Part shown: one piece after another, positions 1-8,572 of the stretch
How positions within the stretch are numbered: the first letter of the stretch is position 1
Layout: each line of letters opens with the position of its first letter
DNA from: an uncultured Rhodopila sp.
Lineage (GTDB): Bacteria > Pseudomonadota > Alphaproteobacteria > Acetobacterales > Acetobacteraceae
Reading direction: 5' to 3'
Assembly (NCBI GenBank): GCA_903851415.1
Contig: CAINOE010000151.1
Span: 1-54,154, forward strand
Length of the DNA stretch: 54,154 nucleotides
Notes under the pieces: model-generated
Seen by the model: the letters and a program-made list of their open reading frames with translations, nothing else
Databases searched by the model: none
What the model was told of the DNA's origin: nothing
Translations under genes and position numbers: made by a program

Positions 1-402
1 CCGGGCTGCGACCAACCCGGACACGGACTTGCACCGTGCTGACAAAGCGTCCTCACGGACGCACTCATGGCCCGGCTTGTCCGGGCCACCTATACCAGCA
101 CCCTGCCGCGATAGGTGGCCCGGACAAGCCGGGCCATGACGTGAACGGCAGGGCCAACCGATTCGATCATTTTCGGGCGTCGCCAAAGTCAACGTGCGCC
201 GGCATGACGTGGCGACCCGGCGCCGCGGCCGAGAGACGCGTATCCCGGCGGCGGACCGATAGTTTCTTTCCGAACGGCAACCTTCTCGCATTTCAACCGC
301 CGGATATGCGGCGGAAGCAACCCAGTGCGTGCCGAATCAGGCTTTCCGGCGCGAGCGGGCTTCTCTAAGAGGCGCGGTTCGTACACTAAAGGATCGTTGT
401 CA
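1..402. other. Gene-free leader upstream of sucA
   Basis: No convincing gene is visible here. Bases 65-139 are a long palindrome (listed separately). Open frames in this stretch are short and derive from the palindrome or run into sucA in the same frame. The sequence directly before sucA carries a purine-rich AAAGGA-type ribosome binding site around 388-393. A sucA promoter must lie here or beyond the left edge; in related bacteria sucC/sucD often precede sucA, but they are not visible in these bases. Confidence 0.6.
65..139. repeat. Long palindromic intergenic repeat, family A copy 1
   Basis: Two perfect 29-base arms (65-93 and 111-139) flank a 17-base loop. The arm starts TCATGGCCCGGCTTGTCC and ends CCACCTAT. 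The same arms recur at 7264-7337 (one mismatch) and 24212-24286, each time outside genes, with unrelated loop sequences. This is the behaviour of a REP/BIME-like or MITE-like element: it folds into a very stable stem and is spread over the chromosome. Whether a transposase mobilises it cannot be told from this window. Confidence 0.85.
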
Positions 403-3264
403 ATGGCGGGTATGGACATCCTGGCGTCAGCCTTCAGTGGCGCCAACGCTGCATTTCTCGCCGAACTCTATGCAAGGTGGGCAGCCAATCCATCCTCCGT
501 CGATCCCAGCTTCGCCGAGTTGTTTTCCGCCCTGAACGACGAGGCGCGCGCAGTCCTCGAAGATGCCAGCGGCGCATCCTGGGCGCCCCGCGAAAGCTTC
601 ACTCCCATGGAGGAGGCGGCGCCGGCGGCGAAAACCCCGGGCGGCGTCTCGGCCGACGAGGTCCGCGCGGCCACGATAGCCTCGCTTCGCGCGCTGATGC
701 TGATCCGGTCCTATCGCGTTCGCGGTCATCTGGAGGCGCGGCTCGACCCGCTCGGTTTGCAGATCCCGGCGCCGCATTCGGAACTGGACCCCAAGTCTTA
801 TGGCTTCACCGAAGCCGATCTCGATAAGCCGATCTTCATCGACTACGTGCTCGGGCTGGAAACCGCCACCCTGCGCGAGATCCTCAAAATCCTCCGCGCC
901 ACCTATTGCGGGGCCATCGGCGTGGAGTTCATGCACATCCAGGATCCCGACCAGAAGTCGTGGATCCAGCGGCGCGTCGAAGGCGCCCCGTGGCACAGCG
1001 CGTTGAATGCGGATGAAAAGCGGAAGGTGCTGCAGCACCTGACCGAAGCCGAGGGGTTCGAGGCGTTCTGTCAGAAGCGCTACGTCACCACCAAGCGCTT
1101 CGGCCTGGAGGGCGGCGAGGTCACGATCCCGGCCTTGCACGCGATCGTCGAAGTCGCCGCGGCAGCCGGCGTGGTCGAGGTCGCCATCGGCATGCCGCAT
1201 CGCGGCCGGCTGAATACCCTGGTGAATATCGTCAAGAAACCGCTGACCGCGCTGTTCAGCGAATTCGGCGGCGAAAGCTTCAAGCCGGACGATGTGCAAG
1301 GCTCCGGGGACGTGAAATACCACCTCGGAACCTCGACCGACCTCGATATCGGCGGCCATAGCGTGCACGTCTCGCTCCAGCCGAACCCGTCGCATCTCGA
1401 AGCGGTTGACCCTGTCGTTATCGGCAAGGTCCGCGCCCGCCAGGATTGGGCGGGCGACACCAAGACGCGCACCACGGTCATGGCGCTGCTGATGCACGGC
1501 GATGCCGCTTTCGCCGGCCAGGGCCTGGTTTACGAAACCCTGGCGATGAGCCAGTTGATCGGCTACCGCACCGGCGGCACCGTCCACCTCATCGTCAACA
1601 ATCAGATCGGCTTCACAACGGTTCCGGCGCACGCCTATTCGGGCCTGTATTGCACCGACATCGCCAAGTCGATCCAGGCGCCCATCCTGCACGTCAACGG
1701 CGACGACCCGGAGGCCGTGATCTTCTGCGCCCGCATGGCGGCGGAATTCCGGATGAAGTTCCACAGCGACATCATCCTGGACATCGTCTGCTACCGCCGG
1801 CACGGCCACAACGAGACCGATGAGCCGGCGTTCACCCAGCCGTTGATGTACAAGGCCATCAACCGCATGAAAACGACCCGCACCCTCTACGCGGAGAAAC
1901 TCGCGCGGGAAGGCACCGTCTCCGCCGAGGAGTCCAAGGCGATGTGGGATACGTTCACCAGGACGCTGGAAGACGCCAACGAGGCGGCGAAATCCTACAA
2001 GCCGAACAAGGCGGACTGGCTGGAGGGACACTGGGCCGGCTTCACGCCGGTGGACCAGAAGGAAGCCGAGCTGACCGAGGCGCCCACCGACGTCCCGATC
2101 GAGACGCTGAAGCTGATCGGTGCCGCCCTGGCGCATGTGCCTGAGAATTTCACCGTCAACCCGAAGATCGGCCGGCAGCTTGAAGCGAAGGCGGAAGCCT
2201 TCGAAACCGGCCAGGGCATCGACTGGGCGACCGGCGAGGCCCTGGCCTTCGGCAGTCTGCTGCTGGAAGGGCGGCGCGTCCGCCTCTCAGGCGAGGACAC
2301 TCAGCGCGGCACGTTCAGCCAGCGGCATGCGGTGCTGATCGATCAGATCAACCAGAACGAATACACGCCGCTGAACAACATCACGCCTGATCAGGCGCGC
2401 ATCGAGATCTTCAACTCGTTGCTGTCGGAAGCGGGGGTCCTCGGCTTCGAATACGGGTATTCGGTGGCAGATCCGCGCACGCTGGTGCTGTGGGAGGCTC
2501 AGTTCGGCGACTTCGCCAACGGCGCCCAGGTGATCATCGACCAGTTCCTCGCCAGCGGCGAAACCAAATGGCTGCGCATGTCCGGCCTTGTCCTGCTGCT
2601 GCCGCACGGCTTCGAGGGCCAGGGGCCGGAACATTCGTCGGCGCGGATCGAGCGCTATCTGCAGCTCTGTGCCGAGCGCAATATGTACGTCGTCAACCTG
2701 ACCACCCCGGCGAACTACTTCCACGCCCTGCGCCGCCAACTGCACCGCAACTTCCGCAAGCCGCTGATCGTGTTCGAGCCGAAATCGCTGCTGCGGCACA
2801 AGCTGGCGGTGTCTCCGTTGGAGGACATGGCCGACGGCACGCGGTTCCAATATGTGATCCCGGAGATCGACGAGCTTCTGCCGCCCGAGCAGGTGCGCCG
2901 CGTGGCGATCTGCTCCGGCAAGGTCTACTACGATCTGCTGGCGGCGCGGCGCATCCAGGAAATAAAGGACATCGCCATCATCCGGCTGGAGCAGCTCTAT
3001 CCGTTCCCGGAGCTGTCGCTCGGCCGTGCTTTGGCGCCCTACATGAACGCCGATGTCGTCTGGTGCCAGGAGGAGCCGGAGAACATGGGCGCCTGGATGT
3101 TCGTCGACCGGCGCATCGAAAAAGTCCTCAGCACCCTGGACATGCGGGTGCGGCGGCCGGTCTATGTCGGGCGCGAAGCCGCCGCCAGCCCGGCGACCGG
3201 GCTCGCCCGGACCCATCTGGCCCAGCAGTCCCAGGTGGTGGCCAGCGTGCTGGGTATCGGCTAG
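403..3264 (+). CDS. sucA: 2-oxoglutarate dehydrogenase E1 component
   Basis: This thiamine-diphosphate enzyme decarboxylates 2-oxoglutarate and passes the succinyl group to the lipoyl arm of SucB in the TCA cycle. The product is 953 residues, the normal size for the family. The N-terminal E2-binding segment (LASAFSGANAAFLAELYARW) is present, followed by the catalytic MPHRGRLN segment near residue 264, the ThDP/Mg motif beginning GDAAFAGQG near 366 and ending NNQIGFTT near 400, and the C-terminal EEPENMGAW block. The start at 403 is preferred over an in-frame upstream start at 325 because homologues begin near MDILASAFSG and an AAAGGA site precedes it. sucB follows on the same strand but after an unusually long repeat-bearing gap. 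Confidence 0.97.
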   Translation: MAGMDILASAFSGANAAFLAELYARWAANPSSVDPSFAELFSALNDEARAVLEDASGASWAPRESFTPMEEAAPAAKTPGGVSADEVRAATIASLRALMLIRSYRVRGHLEARLDPLGLQIPAPHSELDPKSYGFTEADLDKPIFIDYVLGLETATLREILKILRATYCGAIGVEFMHIQDPDQKSWIQRRVEGAPWHSALNADEKRKVLQHLTEAEGFEAFCQKRYVTTKRFGLEGGEVTIPALHAIVEVAAAAGVVEVAIGMPHRGRLNTLVNIVKKPLTALFSEFGGESFKPDDVQGSGDVKYHLGTSTDLDIGGHSVHVSLQPNPSHLEAVDPVVIGKVRARQDWAGDTKTRTTVMALLMHGDAAFAGQGLVYETLAMSQLIGYRTGGTVHLIVNNQIGFTTVPAHAYSGLYCTDIAKSIQAPILHVNGDDPEAVIFCARMAAEFRMKFHSDIILDIVCYRRHGHNETDEPAFTQPLMYKAINRMKTTRTLYAEKLAREGTVSAEESKAMWDTFTRTLEDANEAAKSYKPNKADWLEGHWAGFTPVDQKEAELTEAPTDVPIETLKLIGAALAHVPENFTVNPKIGRQLEAKAEAFETGQGIDWATGEALAFGSLLLEGRRVRLSGEDTQRGTFSQRHAVLIDQINQNEYTPLNNITPDQARIEIFNSLLSEAGVLGFEYGYSVADPRTLVLWEAQFGDFANGAQVIIDQFLASGETKWLRMSGLVLLLPHGFEGQGPEHSSARIERYLQLCAERNMYVVNLTTPANYFHALRRQLHRNFRKPLIVFEPKSLLRHKLAVSPLEDMADGTRFQYVIPEIDELLPPEQVRRVAICSGKVYYDLLAARRIQEIKDIAIIRLEQLYPFPELSLGRALAPYMNADVVWCQEEPENMGAWMFVDRRIEKVLSTLDMRVRRPVYVGREAAASPATGLARTHLAQQSQVVASVLGIG

Positions 3265-3588
3265 AGCGTTCGCTGGTGGAGCGGAGTTATAGCAACCGGC
3301 GATGACTTTGACCCTTAAGCTCCGTCGCCGCCGCGTCATGGCGGGCGTAGGCCCACCATCCACGCCTTCTTTTGTGCAAGCAAAAGGCGTGGATGCCGAC
3401 CTTCGTCGGCAGGACGAGGTAGCTTGGCCGGAGAGCCAAGGTCAGCGCCGGCTGGAATTATTCCTTCGTCAAGGCTCAAGAAGGGGCCATGACGGTGCGG
3501 TAGGGTTCGTCGCCTTTCCAGCCAGCCTGAAAATGATCTAGACCGCTCCCACACGTTTGTTTCGCGCGTTGACTTGAGAGGTATTCCC
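3265..3588. other. Repeat-bearing spacer between sucA and sucB
   Basis: These 324 bases separate two genes whose products act in one complex and that are normally a few to tens of bases apart. No gene is supported. The spacer holds repeat family B with a strong hairpin (3334-3392), and near 3508-3531 a stretch (CGTCGCCTTTCCAGCCAG) whose reverse complement recurs at 24175-24198 beside another palindrome. The spacer therefore looks like one or more inserted small repeat elements. It could end or attenuate sucA transcripts, or supply a second promoter. Confidence 0.6.
3334..3392. repeat. Palindromic repeat, family B copy 1
   Basis: Bases 3334-3368 (starting CGTCATGGCGGGCGTAGG) match 20755-20789 with three differences. 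Directly after lies an inverted repeat: CCACGCCTT at 3360-3368 pairs with AAGGCGTGG at 3384-3392 around a T-rich and A-rich inner stem. The element is distinct from family A, although both share the GTCATGG end. Confidence 0.7.
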
Positions 3589-4821
3589 GTGGCGACCGAG
3601 ATCCTGGTGCCCACTCTGGGCGAGAGCGTTACAACCGCGACGGTTGCCCGCTGGATAAAGCAACAAGGCGAAAGCGTCGCGGCCGACGAGCCGCTGGTCG
3701 AACTGGAAACCGACAAGGTGACGGTGGAGGTCAATGCCCCCTCCGCCGGGATACTGTCCTCGATCGCCGTGCCGGAAGGCACCGAAGTGGAGGTCGGCTC
3801 GCTGCTCGGCTTTCTCGATGGCGCCGCTGCACCCGCCGCCCCTGCTGCACCCAAGCCGATCGTGGACCCGCCCGTCGGCGTCAACCCGCCGAAGCGGGCG
3901 CCGGGTCCGGTTTCCCGCCCCGCCGCGGCGGAACCAACTCACGCGCCGTTGCCGGCCGCGGCGAAGATGCTGGCGGACAACAAGGTCGATGCGGCCGATG
4001 TCGGCACCGGAACCGGCAAGGATGGCCGCATCACCAAGGGCGACGTGCTGGACTTCCTGAACCGTCCGGCTCCGGCGGCCGTTGCTGCCCCGGCGGCGAA
4101 GGCGCCCCGCCATGACGAGCCGCGCGAGCAGCGGGTGAAAATGACCCGCCTCCGCCGCACCATCGCGCTGCGGCTGAAGGAAGCGCAGAACAACGCCGCA
4201 ATGCTGACCACCTTCAACGAGGTGGACATGAGCGCGATCATGGCGCTGCGCAACGAGTACCGCGATGCGTTCGAAAAGAAGCACAAGGGCGTCCGCCTCG
4301 GCTTCATGAGCGTCTTCGTCCGCGCCTGCTGCGTCGCGCTGAAGGAGTTTCCCGCGGTCAACGCCGAGATCGACGGCGACGACGTGGTCTACAAGAACTT
4401 CGTCCACATGGGCATCGCCGTCGGCGGGCCGTCCGGCCTGGTCGTGCCGGTGATCCGCGATGCGGACCAGTTGGGCTTTGCCGGGATCGAGGGTGCGATC
4501 GCCGATTTCGGCAAGCGGGCCCGCGACGGCGCGCTGAAGCTGGAGGAACTCACCGGCGGCACGTTCAGCATCACCAATGGCGGGGTCTATGGCTCATTGA
4601 TGTCCACCCCGATCCTGAACCCGCCGCAATCGGCGATCCTGGGCATGCACAAGATCCAGGAGCGGCCGATGGCCGTCGCCGGCAAGGTCGAAATCCGGCC
4701 GATGATGTATCTCGCGCTGTCGTACGATCACCGGATCGTCGACGGGAAGGAGGCGGTGTCCTTCCTGGTGCGCGTCAAGGAAGGCGTCGAGGACCCGCGC
4801 CGGCTGCTGCTGGACCTTTAG
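3589..4821 (+). CDS. sucB: Dihydrolipoamide succinyltransferase, E2 of 2-oxoglutarate dehydrogenase
   Basis: E2 core of the complex: its swinging lipoyl arm takes the succinyl group from SucA and transfers it to CoA. The 410-residue product has a lipoyl domain (1-80) with the lipoylated Lys43 in ETDKVTVEV, a Pro/Ala-rich linker, a peripheral subunit-binding domain (about 120-160, PAAAKMLADNKVD) and the catalytic acyltransferase domain with His381 and Asp385 in SYDHRIVDG. The start is a GTG at 3589, preceded by GAGAGG at 3576-3581 with seven bases of spacing; homologues begin at ATEILVPTLGES. lpd follows 13 bases downstream, so these two are one operon. Confidence 0.97.
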   Translation: MATEILVPTLGESVTTATVARWIKQQGESVAADEPLVELETDKVTVEVNAPSAGILSSIAVPEGTEVEVGSLLGFLDGAAAPAAPAAPKPIVDPPVGVNPPKRAPGPVSRPAAAEPTHAPLPAAAKMLADNKVDAADVGTGTGKDGRITKGDVLDFLNRPAPAAVAAPAAKAPRHDEPREQRVKMTRLRRTIALRLKEAQNNAAMLTTFNEVDMSAIMALRNEYRDAFEKKHKGVRLGFMSVFVRACCVALKEFPAVNAEIDGDDVVYKNFVHMGIAVGGPSGLVVPVIRDADQLGFAGIEGAIADFGKRARDGALKLEELTGGTFSITNGGVYGSLMSTPILNPPQSAILGMHKIQERPMAVAGKVEIRPMMYLALSYDHRIVDGKEAVSFLVRVKEGVEDPRRLLLDL

Positions 4822-4834
4822 GAGCGGGCGGACC

Positions 4835-6226
4835 ATGAGCGACTCGTTCGACGTCATCGTCATCGGCTCCGGCCCCGGGGGCTATGTCTGCGCCATCCGG
4901 GCGGCGCAGCTCGGCCTGAAGGTCGCCTGCGTCGAGAAGCGCCCGACCCTGGGCGGCACCTGCCTGAATATCGGCTGCATCCCGTCCAAGGCGCTGCTGC
5001 AATCTTCGGAGGAGTTTGAAAAAACGAAGCATGCGCTGGCGGATCACGGCGTGCTGCTGGATGGCGTCAGGCTCGACCTGGAGCGGATGCAGGCCCGCAA
5101 GGCCGAGGTCGTCAACGCCAACACCAAGGGCGTCGAGTTCCTGTTCCGCAAGAACAAGGTCACCTGGCTGAAGGGTGCCGGCCGCATCGCCGGTCCCGGC
5201 AGCGTGGATGTCGACGGCACCAGCTACAACACCAAGAACATCGTCATCGCCACCGGCAGCGAAAGCGTGCCGCTGGCGGGTGTGACGGTCGACGAGAAGC
5301 AGATCGTCACCTCCACTGGCGCGCTGGAGCTCGACAAGGTCCCCGGCCACCTCGTGGTCATCGGCGGCGGCGTCATCGGGCTTGAACTCGGCAGTGTCTG
5401 GCGCCGGCTGGGTGCGGAGGTGACAGTCGTGGAATTCCTCGACCGGATCGTCCCCGGGATGGATACCGAGATCGCCACGGCGTTCCAGCGCATCCTGCAC
5501 AAGCAGGGGATCAAATTCCGCCTGAGCACGAAGGTGACCGGCGCGGCGGCGGCCGAAGCCGGTGTCACCCTGACCGTGGAGCCGGTGAAGGGCGGCGCGG
5601 CGGAGACGATCGCCGCGGACATCGTGCTGCTATCCATCGGCCGCCGCCCCTATACGGACGGCCTCGGCCTGGAAACGGCGGGCGTGGAACTGGATGACCG
5701 CAAGCGGGTCAAGGTGGACCCGCACTACGCCACCAATGTCCCCGGCATCTATGCCATCGGCGACGTGATCGCCGGTCCGATGCTGGCCCACAAGGCCGAG
5801 GACGAGGGCGTCGCGGTGGCGGAGATCCTCGCCGGGCAGGCCGGGCACGTGAACTACAACGCCATCCCCGGGGTGGTTTACACGTGGCCGGAAGTTGCCT
5901 CGGTCGGTCAGACCGAAGAAGAACTGAAGGCGGGCGGCATCGCCTATACCGTCGGCAAATTCCCGTTCACCGCGAACGGGCGGGCGCGGGCGATGGGCGA
6001 CACCGACGGGTTCGTGAAGATTCTGGCGGACAAGGCAACCGATCGGCTGCTCGGCGCGCATGTGCTCGGACCCGATGCGGGGACGCTGATCGCCGAACTC
6101 ACGACCGCGATCGAGTTCGGCGCTTCTGCCGAAGACGTGGCGCGCATCTGCCATGCGCATCCGACTTTGAGCGAGGCGGTAAAGGAAGCCGCCCTGGCCG
6201 TGGAAGGGCGCGCGCTGCATATCTAG
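4835..6226 (+). CDS. lpd: Dihydrolipoamide dehydrogenase (E3)
   Basis: Flavoprotein that reoxidises the dihydrolipoyl arm of SucB and reduces NAD+. The 463-residue product shows the FAD-binding GSGPGG near residue 11, the redox disulfide Cys43-Cys48 in GGTCLNIGCIPSKALL, an NAD-binding GGGVIGLELG motif in the middle, and the C-terminal catalytic pair His442 and Glu447 (HPTLSE). An AGGAG site at 4821-4825 precedes the ATG by nine bases. Because the gene is embedded in the suc cluster, it is probably the E3 for this complex; a separate pyruvate dehydrogenase E3 may exist elsewhere. Confidence 0.97.
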   Translation: MSDSFDVIVIGSGPGGYVCAIRAAQLGLKVACVEKRPTLGGTCLNIGCIPSKALLQSSEEFEKTKHALADHGVLLDGVRLDLERMQARKAEVVNANTKGVEFLFRKNKVTWLKGAGRIAGPGSVDVDGTSYNTKNIVIATGSESVPLAGVTVDEKQIVTSTGALELDKVPGHLVVIGGGVIGLELGSVWRRLGAEVTVVEFLDRIVPGMDTEIATAFQRILHKQGIKFRLSTKVTGAAAAEAGVTLTVEPVKGGAAETIAADIVLLSIGRRPYTDGLGLETAGVELDDRKRVKVDPHYATNVPGIYAIGDVIAGPMLAHKAEDEGVAVAEILAGQAGHVNYNAIPGVVYTWPEVASVGQTEEELKAGGIAYTVGKFPFTANGRARAMGDTDGFVKILADKATDRLLGAHVLGPDAGTLIAELTTAIEFGASAEDVARICHAHPTLSEAVKEAALAVEGRALHI

Positions 6227-6229
6227 AGG

Positions 6230-7219
6230 ATGAAACCGCTTGCTCTGACGATGGGAGATCCCGCCGGCGTCGGCGGGGAGTTGACGCTCCGGGCCTGGCT
6301 GGCCCTGCGTGGCGGCGAGCTTCGGTTCGTCGCTCTGGACGATCCGGTTCGGTTGGACCGTCTGGCGCGCACCATGGGGCTGGACGTTCCGATCCGCACG
6401 GTCGCCAGCGCTGCGGAAGCGGTTGCTGGTTTTCCGTCGGCGCTGCCGGTGCTGCCGGTGCATCTTGATGCGTCCCCGGTCCCGGGCCGCCCCGATCCGG
6501 CGAACGCCAAAGCTGTCATCGGTTCGATCGAGCGGGCCACAAGGCTCGCGCTCGACGGCGAGGCAGCCGGTGTCGTCACCAATCCGATCAACAAGGCGGC
6601 GCTCTATCGGTCGGGCTTTGCCTATCCGGGCCACACCGAGTTTCTGGCTGCCCTGACGGGGGCGACCGGACAGCAGATCATGATGCTGGCCAGCCCGATG
6701 CTGCGGGTTGTCCCGGTCACGGTGCATGCCTCGCTGCGCGATTCGATTGCCATGCTGACGACGGAGATGATCGTCGCGGCGGCACGCACCACCGCGAGGG
6801 CGCTGCGCCGGGAATTCGGCATCGCTTCGCCACGGCTGGCGATCGCAGGGCTGAATCCCCATGCCGGAGAGCAAGGCGCCCTTGGGAACGAGGAAAGCAT
6901 CCTGATCCAGCCGGCGATCGAGGCCCTGGCGGCTGACGGGATAGACGTCTCCGGGCCCTGGCCGCCGGATACGATGTTCACCGCCAAGGCCCGGTCCCGC
7001 TACGATGCGGCGATCTGCATGTATCACGACCAGGCGCTGATTCCGCTGAAGACGCTGGACATGGACCACGGCGTCAATGTCACGCTTGGTTTGCCGATCG
7101 TTCGCACCTCGCCCGATCATGGCACGGCTTTCGATATCGCGGGCAAGGGCATAGCCGAACCGGCGAGCCTGATAGCGGCGATCGGGCTTGCGGCCGAGTT
7201 GGCCCATCGGGTGGCGTAA
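6230..7219 (+). CDS. pdxA: 4-hydroxythreonine-4-phosphate dehydrogenase
   Basis: NAD-dependent oxidation and decarboxylation of 4-phosphohydroxy-L-threonine, the step before PdxJ in pyridoxal phosphate synthesis. The 329-residue product begins with the family signature LALTMGDPAGVG, and the metal-binding histidines are visible in PGHTEFLAAL, NPHAGE and YHDQALIP. The GPWPPDTMF segment near the C-terminal third is typical. The ATG is three bases after the lpd stop, without a clear separate ribosome site, so translation is probably coupled to lpd. pdxA beside suc genes has no obvious metabolic logic. The stop codon TAA is the first base group of a MITE-like repeat. Confidence 0.95.
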   Translation: MKPLALTMGDPAGVGGELTLRAWLALRGGELRFVALDDPVRLDRLARTMGLDVPIRTVASAAEAVAGFPSALPVLPVHLDASPVPGRPDPANAKAVIGSIERATRLALDGEAAGVVTNPINKAALYRSGFAYPGHTEFLAALTGATGQQIMMLASPMLRVVPVTVHASLRDSIAMLTTEMIVAAARTTARALRREFGIASPRLAIAGLNPHAGEQGALGNEESILIQPAIEALAADGIDVSGPWPPDTMFTAKARSRYDAAICMYHDQALIPLKTLDMDHGVNVTLGLPIVRTSPDHGTAFDIAGKGIAEPASLIAAIGLAAELAHRVA

Positions 7220-7378
7220 TACCAGTCCGCGTTGATTTTGACGCATCGGCCCCCTCGCCACCGTCATGGCCTGGCTTGTCCGGGCCACCTATAGCCGCAG
7301 GTGCCGCGATAGGTGGCCCGGACAAGCCGGGCCATGACGGCTTATGGGAAGAGTCGCTCTCAACACGGACTGGTATAA
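7217..7378. repeat. MITE-like element with terminal inverted repeats enclosing a family A palindrome
   Basis: The ends are inverted repeats: 7217-7235 (TAATACCAGTCCGCGTTGA) against the reverse complement of 7360-7378, 17 of 19 bases identical. Inside lie the two 29-base palindrome arms at 7264-7292 and 7309-7337, which differ by one base from perfect pairing. The element begins exactly at the pdxA stop codon, so it may have supplied that stop. No transposase is encoded; such elements depend on one in trans. Confidence 0.6.
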
Positions 7379-7618
7379 CGCGGCGGTTCACCGGCGTGCG
7401 TCCCGTCATTGAGACTGAAAATCGCGTGCAGGGTGCCCCGGTTGCCCTTCAGGGCCGGGGCGTTATGGCCGCCCGGTTCGACGATCCGGGCCGGCGGCGC
7501 TGTTTCGATGAGCACCTGGAACTTATCGACTTATGATTTCAAATTCGTTATCATGACAGTAGTGTAGCCCGGCGGTGCCGGGCTACGAAACCCTCGATGA
7601 GGGCAGGCCCCAAATCCG
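7220..7618. other. Repeat-filled spacer after pdxA
   Basis: These 399 bases contain no supported gene. The first part is a MITE-like element (7217-7378) with family A palindrome inside. The remainder, 7379-7563, shows no recognisable feature. A perfect 10-base-pair hairpin follows at 7564-7586, just ahead of the next gene. A promoter for the downstream gene should lie in 7379-7618 but I could not pick boxes with confidence. Confidence 0.55.
7564..7586. repeat. Perfect 10-bp hairpin upstream of HtrA-like gene
   Basis: GTAGCCCGGC and GCCGGGCTAC pair perfectly around a GGT loop. GTAGCCCGG-type stems are common in bacterial REP elements. It is not followed by a T-run, so a classical terminator is unlikely. 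It sits 33 bases before the next start codon and could lie in that gene's leader RNA. Confidence 0.5.
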
Positions 7619-8566
7619 ATGACTTTCCGACTCGCCGATTTTTCCGAATCCATTATCAGCCTTGTGAGCGCGGCAGCGCCATTCCTGACCGCGATCCGGT
7701 TGCCGCCCAACCGCCATGTCACCGGGTTGATGTGCCCGGGCGGCCTGATCGTCACGGCCGACCAGGCGCTTCCTGCCCTGGAAACCTACACCGTCGTGCT
7801 GCCTAACCGGACGTTGGCACCGGCGCAACCAGGCCGGCGCGATTCTTCATCCGGCCTCGCGGTCTTGCAGCTTGACGCCGATGTCTCTGTAGGCTCTCCG
7901 GATATCGGCGCGACCGCGCTGGGCGCCGTGGCGGTTCTGCTGGGCGCCGATGCCGATGCGTCGCCTACCGTTCGGCTGACGCTGATTCACCGCTTCATCC
8001 GCACTGGCGATGGTCAGGTTGCGGTGCTGGACCTGCCGGCCGATTCGCTGAATCCGGGAAGCGTCGTGCTCGACGCGCATGGCCGGTTGATCGGCCTGGC
8101 CGCGCTCGGATCGAACGGCGAGGCGATCGTGATTCCCGCCGCCCGCATCGGCCTGATGCCGTATCCGCGCGAGTGGTCGGCAGGGATGCCATCGCCGAAC
8201 CCTGCTCCGGACGTTTTTGCGACGCCATTGCCGCGCACCGCGCGGGCCGGTTCTGTTTCCCCCAACAGGCGCCGCGGCTGGCTGGGCATCGGCCTGCAGC
8301 CCATTACGGTGCCAGACCAATTGGTCGGCCGTGTCGGGCAGGTCAGCGGCCGGATGGTGGTCGCCATTACGCCGGGTGGTCCGGCGGACCAGGCGGGCCT
8401 TCGCGTCGGCGACGTTCTGCTGACGTTCAACGGAGCCACGGTAGGTGGTGAACATAATCTGCGCAACCACCTTGCCGAAGAACGCATCGGCGGCGAAATC
8501 GCGGTCAAGCTGCTGCGCGATGGCAACCTGCTGACCGCCCGTCTGGTGGTCGCAGTCCAACCGTAG
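7619..8566 (+). CDS. HtrA-like pseudoprotease with C-terminal PDZ domain
   Basis: The 315-residue product is laid out like a small DegP/HtrA protein: a trypsin-like domain (about 30-180) followed by a PDZ domain (about 220-315, WLGIGLQPI, then ITPGGPADQAGLRVGDVL). Aligning by eye against HtrA family signatures, the catalytic His site (TNxHVV) is TADQAL with Gln49, the Asp site (DLAVL) is GLAVL with Gly79, and the Ser site (GNSGGPL) is NPGSVVL with Pro146. All three catalytic positions are thus lost, so the protein should not be a protease; a peptide-binding or scaffold role is inferred. No clear signal peptide is visible. GAGGGCAGG lies about ten bases before the ATG. It stands alone, convergent with the flippase gene. 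Confidence 0.75.
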   Translation: MTFRLADFSESIISLVSAAAPFLTAIRLPPNRHVTGLMCPGGLIVTADQALPALETYTVVLPNRTLAPAQPGRRDSSSGLAVLQLDADVSVGSPDIGATALGAVAVLLGADADASPTVRLTLIHRFIRTGDGQVAVLDLPADSLNPGSVVLDAHGRLIGLAALGSNGEAIVIPAARIGLMPYPREWSAGMPSPNPAPDVFATPLPRTARAGSVSPNRRRGWLGIGLQPITVPDQLVGRVGQVSGRMVVAITPGGPADQAGLRVGDVLLTFNGATVGGEHNLRNHLAEERIGGEIAVKLLRDGNLLTARLVVAVQP

Positions 8567-8572
8567 CCCCGA

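Noticed and set aside
65..139. Possible CRISPR array made of repeated palindromes
   Set aside because: Copies are thousands of bases apart, without regular spacers or cas genes.
427..2136. Long minus-strand frame of 569 codons across sucA
   Set aside because: It is the antisense shadow of sucA; composition is Arg/Gly/His-rich and lacks any family pattern, while sucA on the plus strand is unmistakable.
5630..7288. Minus-strand frame of 552 codons across lpd and pdxA
   Set aside because: Antisense shadow; no recognisable domains, and both overlapped genes are secure.
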